Origin: Astragalus membranaceus
Taxonomy: Eukaryota > Streptophyta > Magnoliopsida > Fabales > Fabaceae
NCBI GenBank assembly: GCA_039519185.1
Contig: CM076851.1
Coordinates: 49,706,751-49,770,750, forward strand
Direction of reading: 5' to 3'
Length of the DNA stretch: 64,000 nucleotides
The first letter of the stretch is position 1. Each line of letters starts with the position of its first letter. A program made the position numbers and the translations under genes. Positions 1 through 11,022 of the stretch are shown here, piece by piece. The notes beneath the pieces were generated by a model. It ran no database searches, had not been told where the DNA came from, and saw nothing but the letters and a program-made list of their open reading frames with translations.

Positions 1-3000
1 CTGCTAGCCTGTCCAGCATCTGGTCAATGAAAGGTAATGGAAAATGGTCCTTTCTAGTTGCCTTATTCAACCTCCTATAATCCATGCATATTCTCCAGCC
101 TGTTATCTTTCTGGTTGGAAGCAGCTCATTCATTTCATTTGTTATTACTGTTACCCCTCCCTTCTTTGGTACACACTGCACAGGACTAACCCATACACTG
201 TCAGAAATAGGGTATACAATACCTGCATCCAACCACTTGATGATTTCCTTCTTCACCACCTCTTTCATAATTGGATTTAACCTCCTCTACCCTTCAATGT
301 AATTTTTAGAGTCTTCTTCTAACACTATTCTGTGCATACAAATGGTTGGACTGATACCTTTTATGTCTGACATTTGCCAACCAATTGCCTTTTTATGCCG
401 CTGTAGCGTCTGAATCAGATCCTGTTCCTGCTTTTCAGAAAGGTCAGCAGCAATTATAACAGGCAAAGTACTATTGTTACCTAGATAAGCATATTTGAGG
501 TGTGAAGGCAAATCTTTAAGTTCCAGAGTTGGTGGTTGTTCAGTGGAGGGGAGATCCTTTCTTATGTCTGAATTCTCCTGCTCCAAAGATTCATATTTCT
601 TTGCCCAAATTTCTTTGGCTGTCTGTTCCTCCTCTCCTGTAGCTTCTGTATCAGACCATGTATCTTTACTGTTGTTCAGTAATTGCTTCAGATGATCTGT
701 GCTTTTCTGGAAGTGATCTTGAACTACTTTATCAATAACAGACACAAAGGAGCACTCTTCAATATTGGGATCTGGAAATTTCATAGCATTGAGAATGTTG
801 AACTTGACTTCTTGGTCATTGACCCTCATGATCAATTCTCCTCTTTGCACATCTATCAAAGTTCTTCCAGTGGCCAAGAATGGCCTTCCCAATATGATGG
901 GTACCTCTTTATCTGCATCAAAGTCTAAGATTACAAAATCAACAGGAAATACAAATTTGTCTACCTTTATTAGAACATCTTCTAAGATTCCTTCTGGATA
1001 TGCAAGAGTTCTATCAGCAAGCTGCAGTGTAAGTGAGGTAGGTCTGGCAGTTCCCACTCCTAGCTGAGTGTATATGGACTTAGGCATGAGATTTATGCTG
1101 GCTCCCAAATCACATAGGGCACGGCCAAAGTAAAAGTTTCCAATTGAGCATGGTATAGTAAAACTGCCAGGATCCTTTGATTTGGGTGGGAGCTTGTTTT
1201 GCATCAACATGCTGCATTCCCCAGTCATTGCCACTGTTTCAAACTCCCCTAGTCTCCTCCTCTTACTAAGCACATCCTTCATAAACTTTGCATAGTTAGG
1301 CATTTGTTGGAGAGCCTCCACCAAAGGAACATTAATGTGCAATTGTTTAAGGACTTCTATGAATTTGTTGAATTGCTTGTCTTCATGAGCCTTTCGAAGT
1401 CTTTGAGGATATGGAGGATCTGGGTATGTTGGAATAATTTTGGGTGGTGGTGGAGTTCTGTCAACAACAGGCGCTGTAGCGGTAGGTTCAGGCGCTATAG
1501 CGTGTGTTGTAGGTTCTTTTTGTTTTTCAGAATTTTGGTTTTTTTTATCATCTGAAACAGTTGAAGATCCTATCAAATCTCTCCCACTCCTTAAGGTTAT
1601 AGCTTTTACATGCTCCTTCCCTGTAGTACCTGAAGTTGAAGCTTCTGTAGTGGATGGTAATGATCCACTGATTCTTTGGGAAAGGACATTAGCCATCTGC
1701 CCCATCTGCACTTCTAGATTTTTAATGGAAGCTTCATGAGTTTTCAGGGCTGTCTTGCAATCACTCATGAAACCTTTCATCAATCCTTCTAATGAATTAT
1801 CTATCACAGGGGCATTCTGTCTTTGGTAATTCTGAGCAGGGAATCCTGGTGGATTTGCTGGGGCACTATAATTAGGTGCTGTTGCATTGTTGGCTCCCCA
1901 TCTGAAATTGGGGTGGTTCTTCCAACCAGGATTATAGGTATTTGAATAGGGATTATTGTTTTTATTGAAACCCACAAAGTTCACAGAGACAGGATTACCA
2001 GGACATTCTTCATACAAATGCTCTCCTCCACAATATACACAGCTTACTGACCCTGGAGAGGCTTGCTCAATAACAGCTACTGTAGGTTCATGTACCGCTG
2101 CAGCGGTAACCGCTACAGCGTTTGATGTGCTCATAGATTTTATCATGTTAGTAAGAGAGGCAACCTGTGCAGATAAAGCAGAAACTTCACTTATTTCATG
2201 CACACCAGCTACCTTCTTTTGCTGAGCTAACCTTTCTGTAGGCCATTGATAGCTATTTGTGGCAATGTCATCAATCAGTTCACATGCCTCATTATAGGAG
2301 GTTTTCAACAACACACCCCCTGAAGAAGCATCTAGCATTTGTCTGGTTGTTGGATCTAGTCCATTGTAGAAGGTCTCCATTTGAATAATCACAGGTATAC
2401 CATGATGAGGGCACTTTCTCAACAGCTCTTTCCATCTCTCCCATGCCTCAAACAGTGTTTCAGCATCTCTTTGTCTGAATGCAGTAACCTCATTCCTCAT
2501 TCTTGCATTCTTACTTGGGGGAAAGTATTTTGCTAAGAACTTCTCAGCCATTTCATTCCAAGTATGGATAGAGTTAGGCTCAAGAGAAGTTAACCAGGCA
2601 TTTGCTCTATCCTTCAAGGAATAAGGAAAAAGTTTTAATCTGAATGCATCATCACTTACCCCTGGAATGATGAAGTTACTGCAGACTTCCAAAAATTGCT
2701 TTAAGTGTAAATATGGGTCCTCTTGAGGAGCACCACCAAACTGTCCCACTGTTTGCAACATTTGGAACATCATAGGTTTGAATTCAAACTGAGCTGTGTT
2801 GAGAGTAGGTCTTGCTATGCTTGTCTCCATGGTTTGTGGATCAAACACAGCATAGTCCCTCATTGGTCTATCTCTGTCATTTACCATTTGAGCAGGTCCT
2901 TCATTTATGAATTGATGCCTATACCAGTCCTCTTGGTCATGTAAGGTTGGAGTGGGTGGCTGCTGATGTCTACCTCTACCCCTTCCACCTGGTTCAGTTC

Positions 3001-3169
3001 CTCCTCTACCAGAGCTAGATCTGCCATGTAGAGTGGTAGCTCTACCAGAATTGGTTCTATGACTATGTTCTGACATGGTGGGTCTGAGCCTGTGAAGATG
3101 TCTTAGCTTCCTGAACCTTCTCTCTGGTTCTGAGTATGGTTCAAATTCTGGTGGTTGAGACCTGGGCAT
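1..3169 (-). pseudogene. Athila-like gag-protease-pol polyprotein with one in-frame TAG (287-289), 3' part missing
   Basis: Structural polyprotein and enzymes of the retrotransposon. From the ATG at 3169 the frame is open for 960 codons: a basic Gly/Arg-rich N-terminus, a plant retrotransposon gag domain (roughly residues 100-330; conserved segments such as FRLKLFPYSLKDRA), a zinc-knuckle-like CVYCGGEHLYEECP (about residue 390), a proline-rich linker, and an aspartic protease whose active-site segment reads DLGASINLMP, as in Athila relatives, rather than the canonical DTG/DSG. After TAG at 287-289 the same frame continues to base 1 as reverse transcriptase (RRLNPIMKEVVKKE, then WRICMDYRRLNKATRKDHFP). 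The stop sits where relatives have Gln before RRLNP, so a CAG-to-TAG change is likely. Pol is open for 286 bases beyond it. Whether this is an inactivating mutation or a readthrough site cannot be decided here. Confidence 0.85.
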
Positions 3170-4568
3170 ACGCTGTAGCGCTTACTGCTGCAGCAACAAG
3201 AAACAACACACCAGTGTAAAATAGGCACTAAGTTTACTAAAAACTTAAACAATGAAAATTAAATGCAATCCCCGGCAACGGCGCCAAAAACTTGTTGTGC
3301 GGAAAGGTGATGTGCAAGTATACACAATCGCAACAAGTAATATATTGATAAGTAAAGTTCGTTCCCACAGGGATTGGAATTAATCTAAGAAGTTTAAGTG
3401 ATTAGAATCTTAGTGAAAAGAATTAAGTAACAAGTGAAAGTGAAGAGTTGTAAACATTATAAGTTGTGATAAAACAGGATTAAATTTGCAGTAATTAAAG
3501 TGAGTTGGATAGCTCAATAGCATGGAAGTCCCCAAGAGTAATGTTAGATAATATTAGACGCTGTAGCGTTAAGCGCTGTAGCGCTTCAGAATCCTTAGAC
3601 GCTGTAGCGCCTTGGTGGCGTGCCTTTCAGTCACTTTCGTCAGGGCTATGTTACAAGACTCCTATGTCTAGGCTCTAAATAAGTTTTACCCCTGTATATT
3701 AAGCTCTTACAACATTTGCCTTATGAACTACTACTCCCCTATGTCTAGAGTTAAGTAGTGCTTCCTTTAAATGTCTTTAAAGGGTTTTCATTCATATCAT
3801 TCCTTGAGTTCTCTTTGTGAACCATGTCTGTACCCACAAAGTTACCTTGTTTTAGTTGATCATTCCCAAACCAAGATTGAAAGTATTATGACACAAGGAA
3901 TAAAACACAAACATCATAATATTATACAAAAGTTACTCAAGGTTCATTACATACCAAGAACAATCCAACTACAACAAAGTTAGCTCATCACAAGTTCCAT
4001 CAACATAATACAACTTGCGAGTATGTATTACCGTATGAAGACAAGAGAAGAATGGTTGCAAAAGATGCACTCCAATGATCCCAAGTAGCATACAAGAGAT
4101 GAAGTTGAGGCGTGAGCAAAACCTTGAATGAAGACTTAAAAACTATCCTAAAAATAAAAGCTTAAGGGCGTGATAATGGAGAGATGCTACTACGTATGTA
4201 TGTAGTCCTTTTTTCCAAGTTACCACACTTGTCTCTACGAGTTACCTCTTGGTGAAGTAATCTTAATTAATCTAAATAATATCTAAGTCTTAATAGTATA
4301 ATAATATTACATGATAATTATTAGACTTAGATATTATCCTTAAAGCACTTTACAAAAAGTGGTAATGATGGAATACAACAACTATCACATGGGTTCCATT
4401 TAGGAGGCGCCAAGTGTAATTTAGCATCCATTTGAAAGTCAACAATTCCAGCTGAAAGGGAGAGATAAGGGTGGTGACTCATCATGTCCTCAAGTGGCCA
4501 CACAAATATCTCAATGGTCAGCCGTCATATAACGCTATAGCGTTTCCTTGATAGCACACGCTGCAGCG
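1472..4568. repeat. Ten dispersed copies of the palindrome CGCT(N2)AGCG in the Athila-like element
   Basis: Copies start at 1472, 1493, 2096, 2111, 3171, 3559, 3574, 3600, 4533 and 4559. The central dinucleotide is GT, AT, GC, AC or TA-like, while the CGCT/AGCG arms never vary. Four copies are inside gag coding sequence (they encode parts of Ala/Thr/Pro-rich linkers), one abuts the gag ATG, and five are in the LTR. I did not see the motif elsewhere in the window. Function unknown. Confidence 0.8.
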
Positions 4569-4581
4569 CTAAAGCAAAACA
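3293..4581 (-). repeat. 5' LTR of the Athila-like element
   Basis: Boundaries are inferred. The PBS-proximal end reads tgttgtgc on the plus strand and the distal end reads gcaaaaca, giving a TGTT/AACA inverted terminus and a length of 1289 bp. The distal edge is less certain because the second LTR is not in the window. It contains five copies of the CGCTNNAGCG palindrome. Confidence 0.6.
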
Positions 4582-5450
4582 TCAAAAATATTCACAAAGA
4601 CATTAACTATGCCCAAGTTTTAAGGAATTGACTTATAACCTATATTTATCCTAGTAATCATATATTCACATATTTAAGTACTAATATTACTTGAGAAATA
4701 AGCATAACTTAAGTATTAGGAGCATAAATAACCTATATAAAATAAGGTTATCAGTATACCTTCATAGAAATTATAAGATAAACTCAAGTTTGAAATTCAC
4801 TGAGTAATTGATGCATATTCAAGGCACAGAATATTGAGGAAGAACTACCCATTGTTGATTATGCATTTTAAGTTTAAACTAATTTGCAGAACCTCCTATC
4901 TTGCAAGTGAATCATTTACTGGTACAAAAATTCAAGCCGATTCGCCAATTCCAGAGAATATTCTTTACTAGTAAATCCAAGTAGATAAATCCAAAATAAA
5001 GAACAATGTAGAGGTTAGAGATTTAGGGATAATAGGGGAAACCCATACCTACCCATAACTCATTGCAAATTACACAAACTACCATGAAAAATATAAGCAA
5101 ATCACATCAACTTATACACAATACGTACTGATTGATTAAAAGTACTTGTCAGTACGGTATGACTTGTTATTTGTTAAAAGTCACATGCCATTTTCAAGGG
5201 TTAAAACAACTCGGAAAACAGATCTTTCAAATCACTATCTCATGCACAGTGCTCATAATTCAAAACTCCTGCCCACCCAAAAAACCAAATGTTTGTTCTT
5301 CATCACTTCCATTCAAACAAGGGACAAACTTAGAATATGATAAAGTATTTTCTTTTAACACATAAAAGTTAAAACAAAAAGTGCAAATGTGGCAGTCATA
5401 TGGTCACATGCCAGTCAAAACGTTAGTATAGATCATCTTTCATGCTTTAC

Positions 5451-6175
5451 CTGGAAGAAATCTCCGTTTGCCAAAAGAAAATAGTCTTTCAAAGCCTTCA
5501 GGTGGCCATTCAAGTCGGCGCGTACAACCACAAGCTGCAGACAAGGAGGGAATAGAAATTGATGTGTCTGAACATAAATGCACCAAAATTAATGAACTTT
5601 GTTCATCTTAAGCACCTGCCAGAGATGACTGGCTGCAATAGCCTGAATAGAGTCCACAGCATATTCAAATGATCTTTTATGAAATTCAGATGATTCCTGC
5701 AGGAAGCTAACCATGAGTTTACGTTAACACTAATCAGAGTTATTAGTGGGAACGTAATCTGAATCCCAACACATGATTTATTAGCCAGTTACAAGTTAGA
5801 ACTGGAGAAATAAACCAATAAAACTCCAACAGTCCAACTACTTCAAAAAAAGGTTCCGGAAAATTAGCATCTAAATGATATACTGAAGTGGAGGGACACA
5901 AAAACCTTTAGGTCCAGAAGCATAGATTCAATCTTATCTGCCTCAGATTGTGGAAGTAAATCTTCTCCTCCAACTCCAGTATTGATTGCAGGCTCTCTTT
6001 CAAAATGAAAACCCCCTGCAAATCCATGTATTTTCTGAAAGCTTTTAGGCAGTTGAGGATACACAGCATCCCTAGACAGGAAGGAATGACTTGGATTCCG
6101 CAGAATCCTGACAGCTTTGCCAGCAAAAAGAACTGATTCTCCAACGCACATAGGTATATATTCTGGCAGCATATC
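5451..6175 (-). pseudogene. GCP4: Gamma-tubulin complex component 4 (GCP4) fragment, three internal exons
   Basis: GCP4 is a subunit of the gamma-tubulin ring complex that nucleates microtubules. Three exons with proper GT-AG borders are present: 6175-5906 (DMLPEYIPMCVGESVLFAGK ... LLPQSEADKIESMLLDLK), 5696-5616 (ESSEFHKRSFEYAVDSIQAI ... SHLWQ) and 5534-5451 (LVVVRADLNGHLKALKDYFL ... GDFFQ). They correspond to a central stretch of the plant protein (roughly residues 290-450 of about 745). No exons for the N-terminal or C-terminal parts are nearby, so this is a captured fragment and not a working gene. The reading frame inside the exons is uninterrupted, which suggests recent capture or recent loss of constraint. 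The adjacent upstream exons belong to a different gene (PEPCK). Confidence 0.85.
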
Positions 6176-6494
6176 CTGCAAAAGTGAGCGTGTGGAGTTA
6201 TATAATTTAGAGGAAAGGAAGGAACATATCGTAGGGAGGGAATGCAGCTGGTTGGAGCTGCATTATTTTGACTGATCCTGTAAATATATCCACTTGTATA
6301 CTTAACTTAGGGGGAACCTTAATTTTCCTCCATTCATTCACCATATACTATATACTAAATATATAAAAAAATTAAAGGCTTTCATCGATAGGGCATTTAT
6401 GTGGTGAGGCTTATACTGAACCTTTTTTGTCTGAACAAGAGAGAAACAACAACTAGTGTTGGTAATTGTAAATTATTCTCTACTTTTCACTTAC

Positions 6495-7767
6495 ATGTTG
6501 TGCATGAACAAGGAATGGTAAGCTCTGGCCGGCACGATCCTGACTTTGATTCTATTCTCTGGGTCCCAGTTCAAGAATTGGTCATTCACAAACACCTGCA
6601 AATCAAATCACAGACACAAGTACAATTTTTAGAACACCAATGCTTTGTCAAGGAATGCATTACAACCTGTCAAAAGAAGTTATACCAGATTACCAGGTCA
6701 ATTTGAACTGAATGAGTATGAAAAACATGAATTGGGTTGGAAAGTTTGGCTTATTTTACTTCAACCGAACCTCAAGTAAGTCAGGTGTTGGATTCAAGTT
6801 TTAACCAGATCAAATTCCAAGTAACTCAGTTATTACAGCTTGTTGTGTCTTAAAATTATTTTACTATTAAATAATATTATTTTAATTTTTTGAAAAACTC
6901 AATACAAGATGACATTGTTTTAGTGAAATTTGTTAACAAAAATAGAAAAAGCAACTTGATGACAAAAACTTATCCAATTGGATTGAATTAGTTCCAATCA
7001 ATAAAAACAAAACAAATATCTCATCAACACAATAAATTGTAGTGTCTTGTTCGGGAAAATAGCATCACTGACACGAAGGAGCAGGCAGATTCTTTTCCAA
7101 CGGATGTAATCAACTCATCAGTCATCACAAACATAAAAAGGACAGGCCATAAAACACCATATGGGAGAAAAAAATATATCAATCTAAATCTATACTAAAA
7201 ACAAAGCACTGAAAACTGAAAAGTCAGTAGAAAATAGAAGATAGTGGCTTGTGACCTAAGGGATCAGCCAAATATTTCCCCCCCATCCCACTTGGACAAA
7301 ATGACAACAAAAGCACTACCATCCCCACATCACTATCTTAGGCAGCAACCATGAATGACATACATAAGCCCCTTTTAATTTTTTAATATTTAAAAAGTAA
7401 AAATATTAAAAAAAAGTTATCACTTTTTAAATATATTTTATTATTTATTAAATTACCTTGTCCAAAGAGTTCAAGTAATCAACAGCCCTTTCTCTATTCA
7501 CCATGAAAGTTTGCTCATCCATCTCGATATTAGGGGAACCCCTACAAAATGAGTACAAAGTTTGGGCATACTCAAATACAAATAAGGACAAAGAAATTAA
7601 CTCAAAATAAAACAAGAGATATATAGAAACATGAAATCAAAAATTAGTAATTAAACTTAGTATACTCACTTTCCCCACCAAAGGTCATTCTCAGTAACCT
7701 CATCCTTAACGACGCGCTTGTCTCTCGGAGAACGACCCGTCTTAGCTCCAGAAAGCGTTGCCAATGC
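6495..7767 (-). pseudogene. PCK: ATP-dependent phosphoenolpyruvate carboxykinase fragment, three exons
   Basis: PEPCK converts oxaloacetate and ATP to phosphoenolpyruvate and CO2 in the cytosol (gluconeogenesis). Exons found: 7767-7670 (ALATLSGAKTGRSPRDKRVV ... NDLWWGK), 7541-7457 (GSPNIEMDEQTFMVNRERAV ... YLNSLDK) and 6595-6495 (VFVNDQFLNWDPENRIKVR ... AYHSLFMHNM). The first two exons splice in phase across an AA|G codon, and all borders are GT-AG. These match a short N-terminal-central part of plant PEPCK. The active-site regions further downstream (P-loop, metal site) are absent. The fragment is flanked by exons of unrelated genes on the same strand. The intron from 7456 to 6596 is long and AT-rich. 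Confidence 0.88.
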
Positions 7768-7926
7768 CTATGATGTTGTAGACACACAAGGATGATGGAG
7801 TGGCAGAGAAGTAGCACTCTGATGCTTTTTCACTTTCAGTACAGTAGTAATTAAACCTATGTCTAAATGAATAACAATAATGTCATCAATAAAAACCTAT
7901 ACAAACTTCAATTCAGAAAATGAAAA

Positions 7927-8922
7927 CTAAGGCCAAGGCCAAAGACAAGTGCAACACTTGCCAGGTTTCTTTGTTGCCTTTCCGGTATCCCTTTTTCCTG
8001 CACCAGCAGCTTCCTTATTAGGTTGATCTCTCTTCACTGAATGGTTAGATCGGACATGATCCTGGTCAAAGTAACAGAGTATAACTAACCAAAACTCACT
8101 GGGTAATTGAGCAAAAAAAACAGCAAAATTAAGATGTACCAAGCTATCTTCATCATCGTACATCCGGAAGCGGCCCTTTGCCTGTCTTGTGTTCTTAGAA
8201 GCAACAGATTTAGCAACATAAACTCCTTGCTCAGTGGAAAGCATTCCTTCAGGCGTATGAAAGATCTGAAACCAAGTGACCAGTAATACAAGCAGCAAAC
8301 TGTTATCATATATGGCCATTGTTACAGGCTTACAGCATATACAAACAGAATCAGATAGTTGATTTTGTTGTTAGAGAGTTGTTACAACAGACTGAAAATT
8401 ACCCTGAGACTCAGTTTCTAGATTGACTGTATAATTCATAAATATGAAAGCTTGATCGTGAGTTCATTTCATAACTAGAATTACACAGAATAAAGAAAAA
8501 CTCCATGTTTCCCTTTTTACATTTACAAATATTTTCTATTATATTGCTTCACTTTCATGCTCTAAACACAAAAATATTACCTATTGAGTAAATGAAATTC
8601 AAAGTCGTATTCACAACACAAATATTGTCTAGGGTAAATGAAACTGAAAGTAACAAAAAGTATGGAAAAAAATCACAACGATAATGTCAATGGAGTGTAC
8701 TGAGTGCATCATATGAATTACCTGTGTTTGTTGTTCGTTCAGTCAGTCTCTGGGTTTCAACCATCAGTGTTCACAGCAACCTCAAACAGCAAAGAAAACG
8801 CAGGTATTAGGGTTTCGTTAAAACAAGCAGCTAAAGAAAGCATTTAAAGAAACAGTTAAGTGATTTACCTTCCTGAGGGTGTCCGATTCAAAACCCTGGA
8901 AGCAGATCTTCATTCTCACCAT
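7927..8922 (-). pseudogene. 5' fragment of an unidentified plant gene (about 104 codons, three exons)
   Basis: I do not recognise the family. Start ATG at 8922. Exons 8922-8869 (MVRMKICFQGFESDTLRK), 8265-8140 (IFHTPEGMLSTEQGVYVAK ... RFRMYDDEDSL) and 8061-7927 (DHVRSNHSVKRDQPNKEAAG ... CLWPWP, stop). Borders are GT-AG and the joined frame is open. The last exon contains a possible donor (CAA|GTGTTG, about 7960), so the final residues may be intron read-through. The segment may then be only the 5' part of a larger gene. It carries its own start codon and a GA-rich probable 5' UTR/promoter at 8,930-9,300. It is the first unit a transcript from the right CACTA end would meet, followed by PEPCK and GCP4 exons. 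The protein is small, basic and low in hydrophobics, with no membrane segment. Confidence 0.55.
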
Positions 8923-8929
8923 TGTTACG

Positions 8930-9320
8930 AACCTAGGGTTTCTGAGAAACCTTCAAATCGTACATCAACCTGAGGGGTTGTGAAAACGGAGTGAGAGATG
9001 AACGGCACTGAGAACCCCAGATCGAAACCGATCTACAGTCTAGAGGAAAACGGAGTGAGAGAGCGACCGAGAGAGAGAGCGACCGAGAGAGAGAGCAACT
9101 CACAGAGAGAGAGATGGAGTGGGTACTTACTTCCTGAGACGATGAAGAGGAAGGAGCAAGGTTGAGACGATGAAGAGGAAGGAGCAAGGTTGAGACGATG
9201 AAGAGGACGCGAGAGGAGTGAGGCACGGCGGAGAATGAAGCTCTGAGAGAAATGTTGGTTCTTCTGAGAATGAAGGGTTTGAGAGTGGAGAAAATACGCG
9301 TAAGAAAATTATTTTTTTCT
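8930..9320 (-). promoter_or_regulatory. Probable 5' UTR/promoter of the captured gene, with GA-rich tracts and a short tandem repeat
   Basis: On the minus strand it is CT-rich (9058-9113), as in many plant 5' UTRs. A 28-bp unit containing gagacgatgaagaggaag is repeated 2.5 times at about 9138-9207. No convincing TATA box was placed. The long frame on the minus strand here (9226-8933) is Ser/Leu-rich low complexity and was not taken as a gene. Confidence 0.35.
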
Positions 9321-9329
9321 ATTTTTAGA

Positions 9330-9635
9330 CTTTAGAGGTCAAGCGAGAATAGATGCCTGACGTCTAAAGTATTAGAACAGAAGAAAAAAAATTCACCCCT
9401 AATTACAAGTTTGCCACCGTGTCACTTATGTAGTCAGGCGCATACACGCCTGACTTCTAAAGTCTTATTTTTTCCTTATTTCTTCACTTTAGACGTCAGG
9501 CGTGTATCCGCTTGACCTTAATACTCACGAGTTTTGCCACTTAATTACAAGTTTGCCACCGTGTCTACCTATGTAGTCAGGCATCTGAGCGCCTGACTTT
9601 AAATGTCTAATTCTAATCTCATTTTTGCACTAGTG
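9330..9635. repeat. Right subterminal region of the first CACTA element, palindromic units
   Basis: Four imperfect palindromes of the form AGTCAGGCG ... CGCCTGACT lie near 9336-9365, 9433-9457, 9492-9520 and 9575-9600. The segment ttacaagtttgccaccgtgt occurs twice (about 9402 and 9544). The region ends in the CACTAGTG terminus. Such arrays are the usual binding sites of the CACTA accessory protein. The flanking bases aga (9636-9638) would be the target duplication. Confidence 0.75.
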
Positions 9636-9776
9636 AGACCCCCACTAACTTTACGGTTATTTATTCGATAAATAATTTCTCGACTCGACCGATTCCGTAT
9701 TGCGAATTTTTAATTCCTTCGACTAGCAGTTTTATAAAATCCACTTATAATATTATTTTAAAAATTAGGGATGTTA
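9636..9776 (+). repeat. LTR remnant ending in gggatgttaca, interrupted by the CACTA insertion
   Basis: The segment ends gggatgttaca, a common 3' end of chromovirus (Tekay/Del-like) LTRs in plants. The CACTA right end abuts it directly, which suggests that the transposon landed in this LTR. Only a partial LTR is visible. Confidence 0.35.
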
Positions 9777-10396
9777 CATGAGTTCCTATTCCCCCACTTT
9801 AGTTAATTCTAGGGAATCGAGTACTACATTGTACTCAAAACCCTATCTATGGTTTGAATTCGACATTAGTGTATGTGTGGTCACTCTTAATGTACACCTA
9901 TGTGTTATATTTGATTGTATTGAACCATGTGATATGTTTGTAATGGGATAGAGTTTATTTGTCAAAATTGTGGAATGCTTGTTATCACTTGATGCTTGAA
10001 TTAGAAGTTGATGAATGCCTATTGGTGATTGTGATTATGATGATTGAATTTATTGAAATTGTGTAAAATTGTGTTACTCACAAGTTTGATTAAGAATTGG
10101 GAAAAGTTGGGTTGCCTAACAAATGAGAAAAATACTTGAAGCAGCTTAAAATTTCATTCTGCACATCAATATGGTCCATGTTGAAGGTAACATGATCCGT
10201 CTTACAGCCTGGTTCTTCCTGCAGTTTTTGAAAAACACTAACACGACCTGTGCTAAAGAACTCGGTCTGTGTTACCTTCTTGTGTTTATTTCTATTTTGA
10301 TGTTTTCCCTCATTTCAGCGCAAGCCAAGCCCAGGCTCTACAAAGCCCAGCTCGGCCCATAGTTTACATGGAATTCAAAATAATTTACAAAGAACA
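9777..10396. other. Non-coding AT-rich spacer
   Basis: No gene or convincing element seen. Low-complexity T/G-rich text continues the flank of the LTR remnant. A 63-codon frame at 10171-10362 has no recognisable features. Confidence 0.6.
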
Positions 10397-10405
10397 TACT
10401 AATTA

Positions 10406-10707
10406 GGGTTGAATATGTTTTTGGTCCCTATAAAATTTGGGTTTTCGTTTTTAGTCCCTAAAAAAATTTCACCAACTTTTGGTCCCTAGAAAATTTGAGT
10501 TTTTTGGTTTTAGTCCCTCAAGACTTTTAATAGCGCTTATAAAAGGTCAAAAAAGCGCTATTAAAAGTTTTGAAGCGCTATTAAAAGTAATGAGGGACTA
10601 AAAACAGAAAATCTAAATTTTATAGGGACCAAAAGTTGGTGAAAATTTTTTGAGGGACTAAAAACAAAAAACCCAAATTTTGTAGGGACCAAAAACATAT
10701 TTAACCC
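10406..10707. mobile_element. Mutator-like MITE with about 140-bp TIRs and a 9-bp TSD
   Basis: Left arm starts GGGTTGAATATGTTTTTGGT and the right arm is its near-perfect inverse. The arms repeat the words 'ggtccct' and 'agtccct'. The 9-bp sequence tactaatta is duplicated at 10397-10405 and 10708-10716. The centre holds agcgctattaaaag-type repeats. Non-coding. Confidence 0.88.
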
Positions 10708-10939
10708 TACTAATTATATATAACTACTTAATAGATTGTGAACTTATAATAAATTTGTACTGTATTTTCTTAAGATTTTTCAAGGTACTGTTTGAACTTT
10801 TAAATAATTTCTTAAAATATAATATTTATATATTTTGTTTTCTTTTGAATTTTTATCAAATTGTGCAATTTAATTAGTGATCATCGGTGTCATTAACACG
10901 GTAGAGACAGAGTTGAGCAATTTAGTTACTGACTCATTT

Positions 10940-11022
10940 AACCACAGTTAGCATACCACTATCTAGTAGCTGGACCATCATTTTTTTACCCCCACTGGCT
11001 CGAGATTCTGGATGCGCCACTG
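10940..11022. mobile_element. Possible hAT-type terminus (truncated)
   Basis: The reverse complement starts CAGTGGCGCATCCAGA, resembling plant hAT-type ends. The other end was not found. Confidence 0.3.

Larger units (their letters stand above)
1..4581 (-). mobile_element. Athila-like Ty3/gypsy retrotransposon, 5' LTR and gag-protease-RT start (runs off left edge)
   Basis: Read on the minus strand the order is LTR (4581-3293), a primer-binding site of the tRNA-Asp type starting TGGCGCCGTTGCC (3286-3266), a 960-codon gag-protease frame, then reverse transcriptase that leaves the window at base 1. The Asp-type PBS and the gag style are typical of the Athila branch of plant gypsy elements. The 3' LTR lies outside the window, so LTR identity and target-site duplication cannot be checked. 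It appears inserted in the CACTA element that ends at 9635. Confidence 0.85.
4582..9635 (-). mobile_element. CACTA transposon, right-hand part, carrying three host-gene fragments (Pack-CACTA-like)
   Basis: The right terminus is seen at 9622-9635: the reverse complement begins CACTAGTGCAAAAA, a CACTA-type end. It is followed inward by palindromic subterminal units (9330-9600). The interior holds exons of GCP4, PEP carboxykinase and an unidentified gene, all on the minus strand. No left terminus is seen between 4582 and 5450, so the element probably continues left of the window with the Athila element nested in it. No transposase (TNP2-like) sequence is visible. Helitron capture is an alternative for the gene fragments, but no Helitron end was seen near them. 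Confidence 0.65.

Noticed and set aside
44..302. Plus-strand frames opposite the Athila RT
   Set aside because: Antisense shadows of a clear pol coding sequence.
8933..9226. 97-codon Ser/Leu-rich minus frame upstream of the captured gene
   Set aside because: Low-complexity product of a CT-rich 5' UTR/promoter region.
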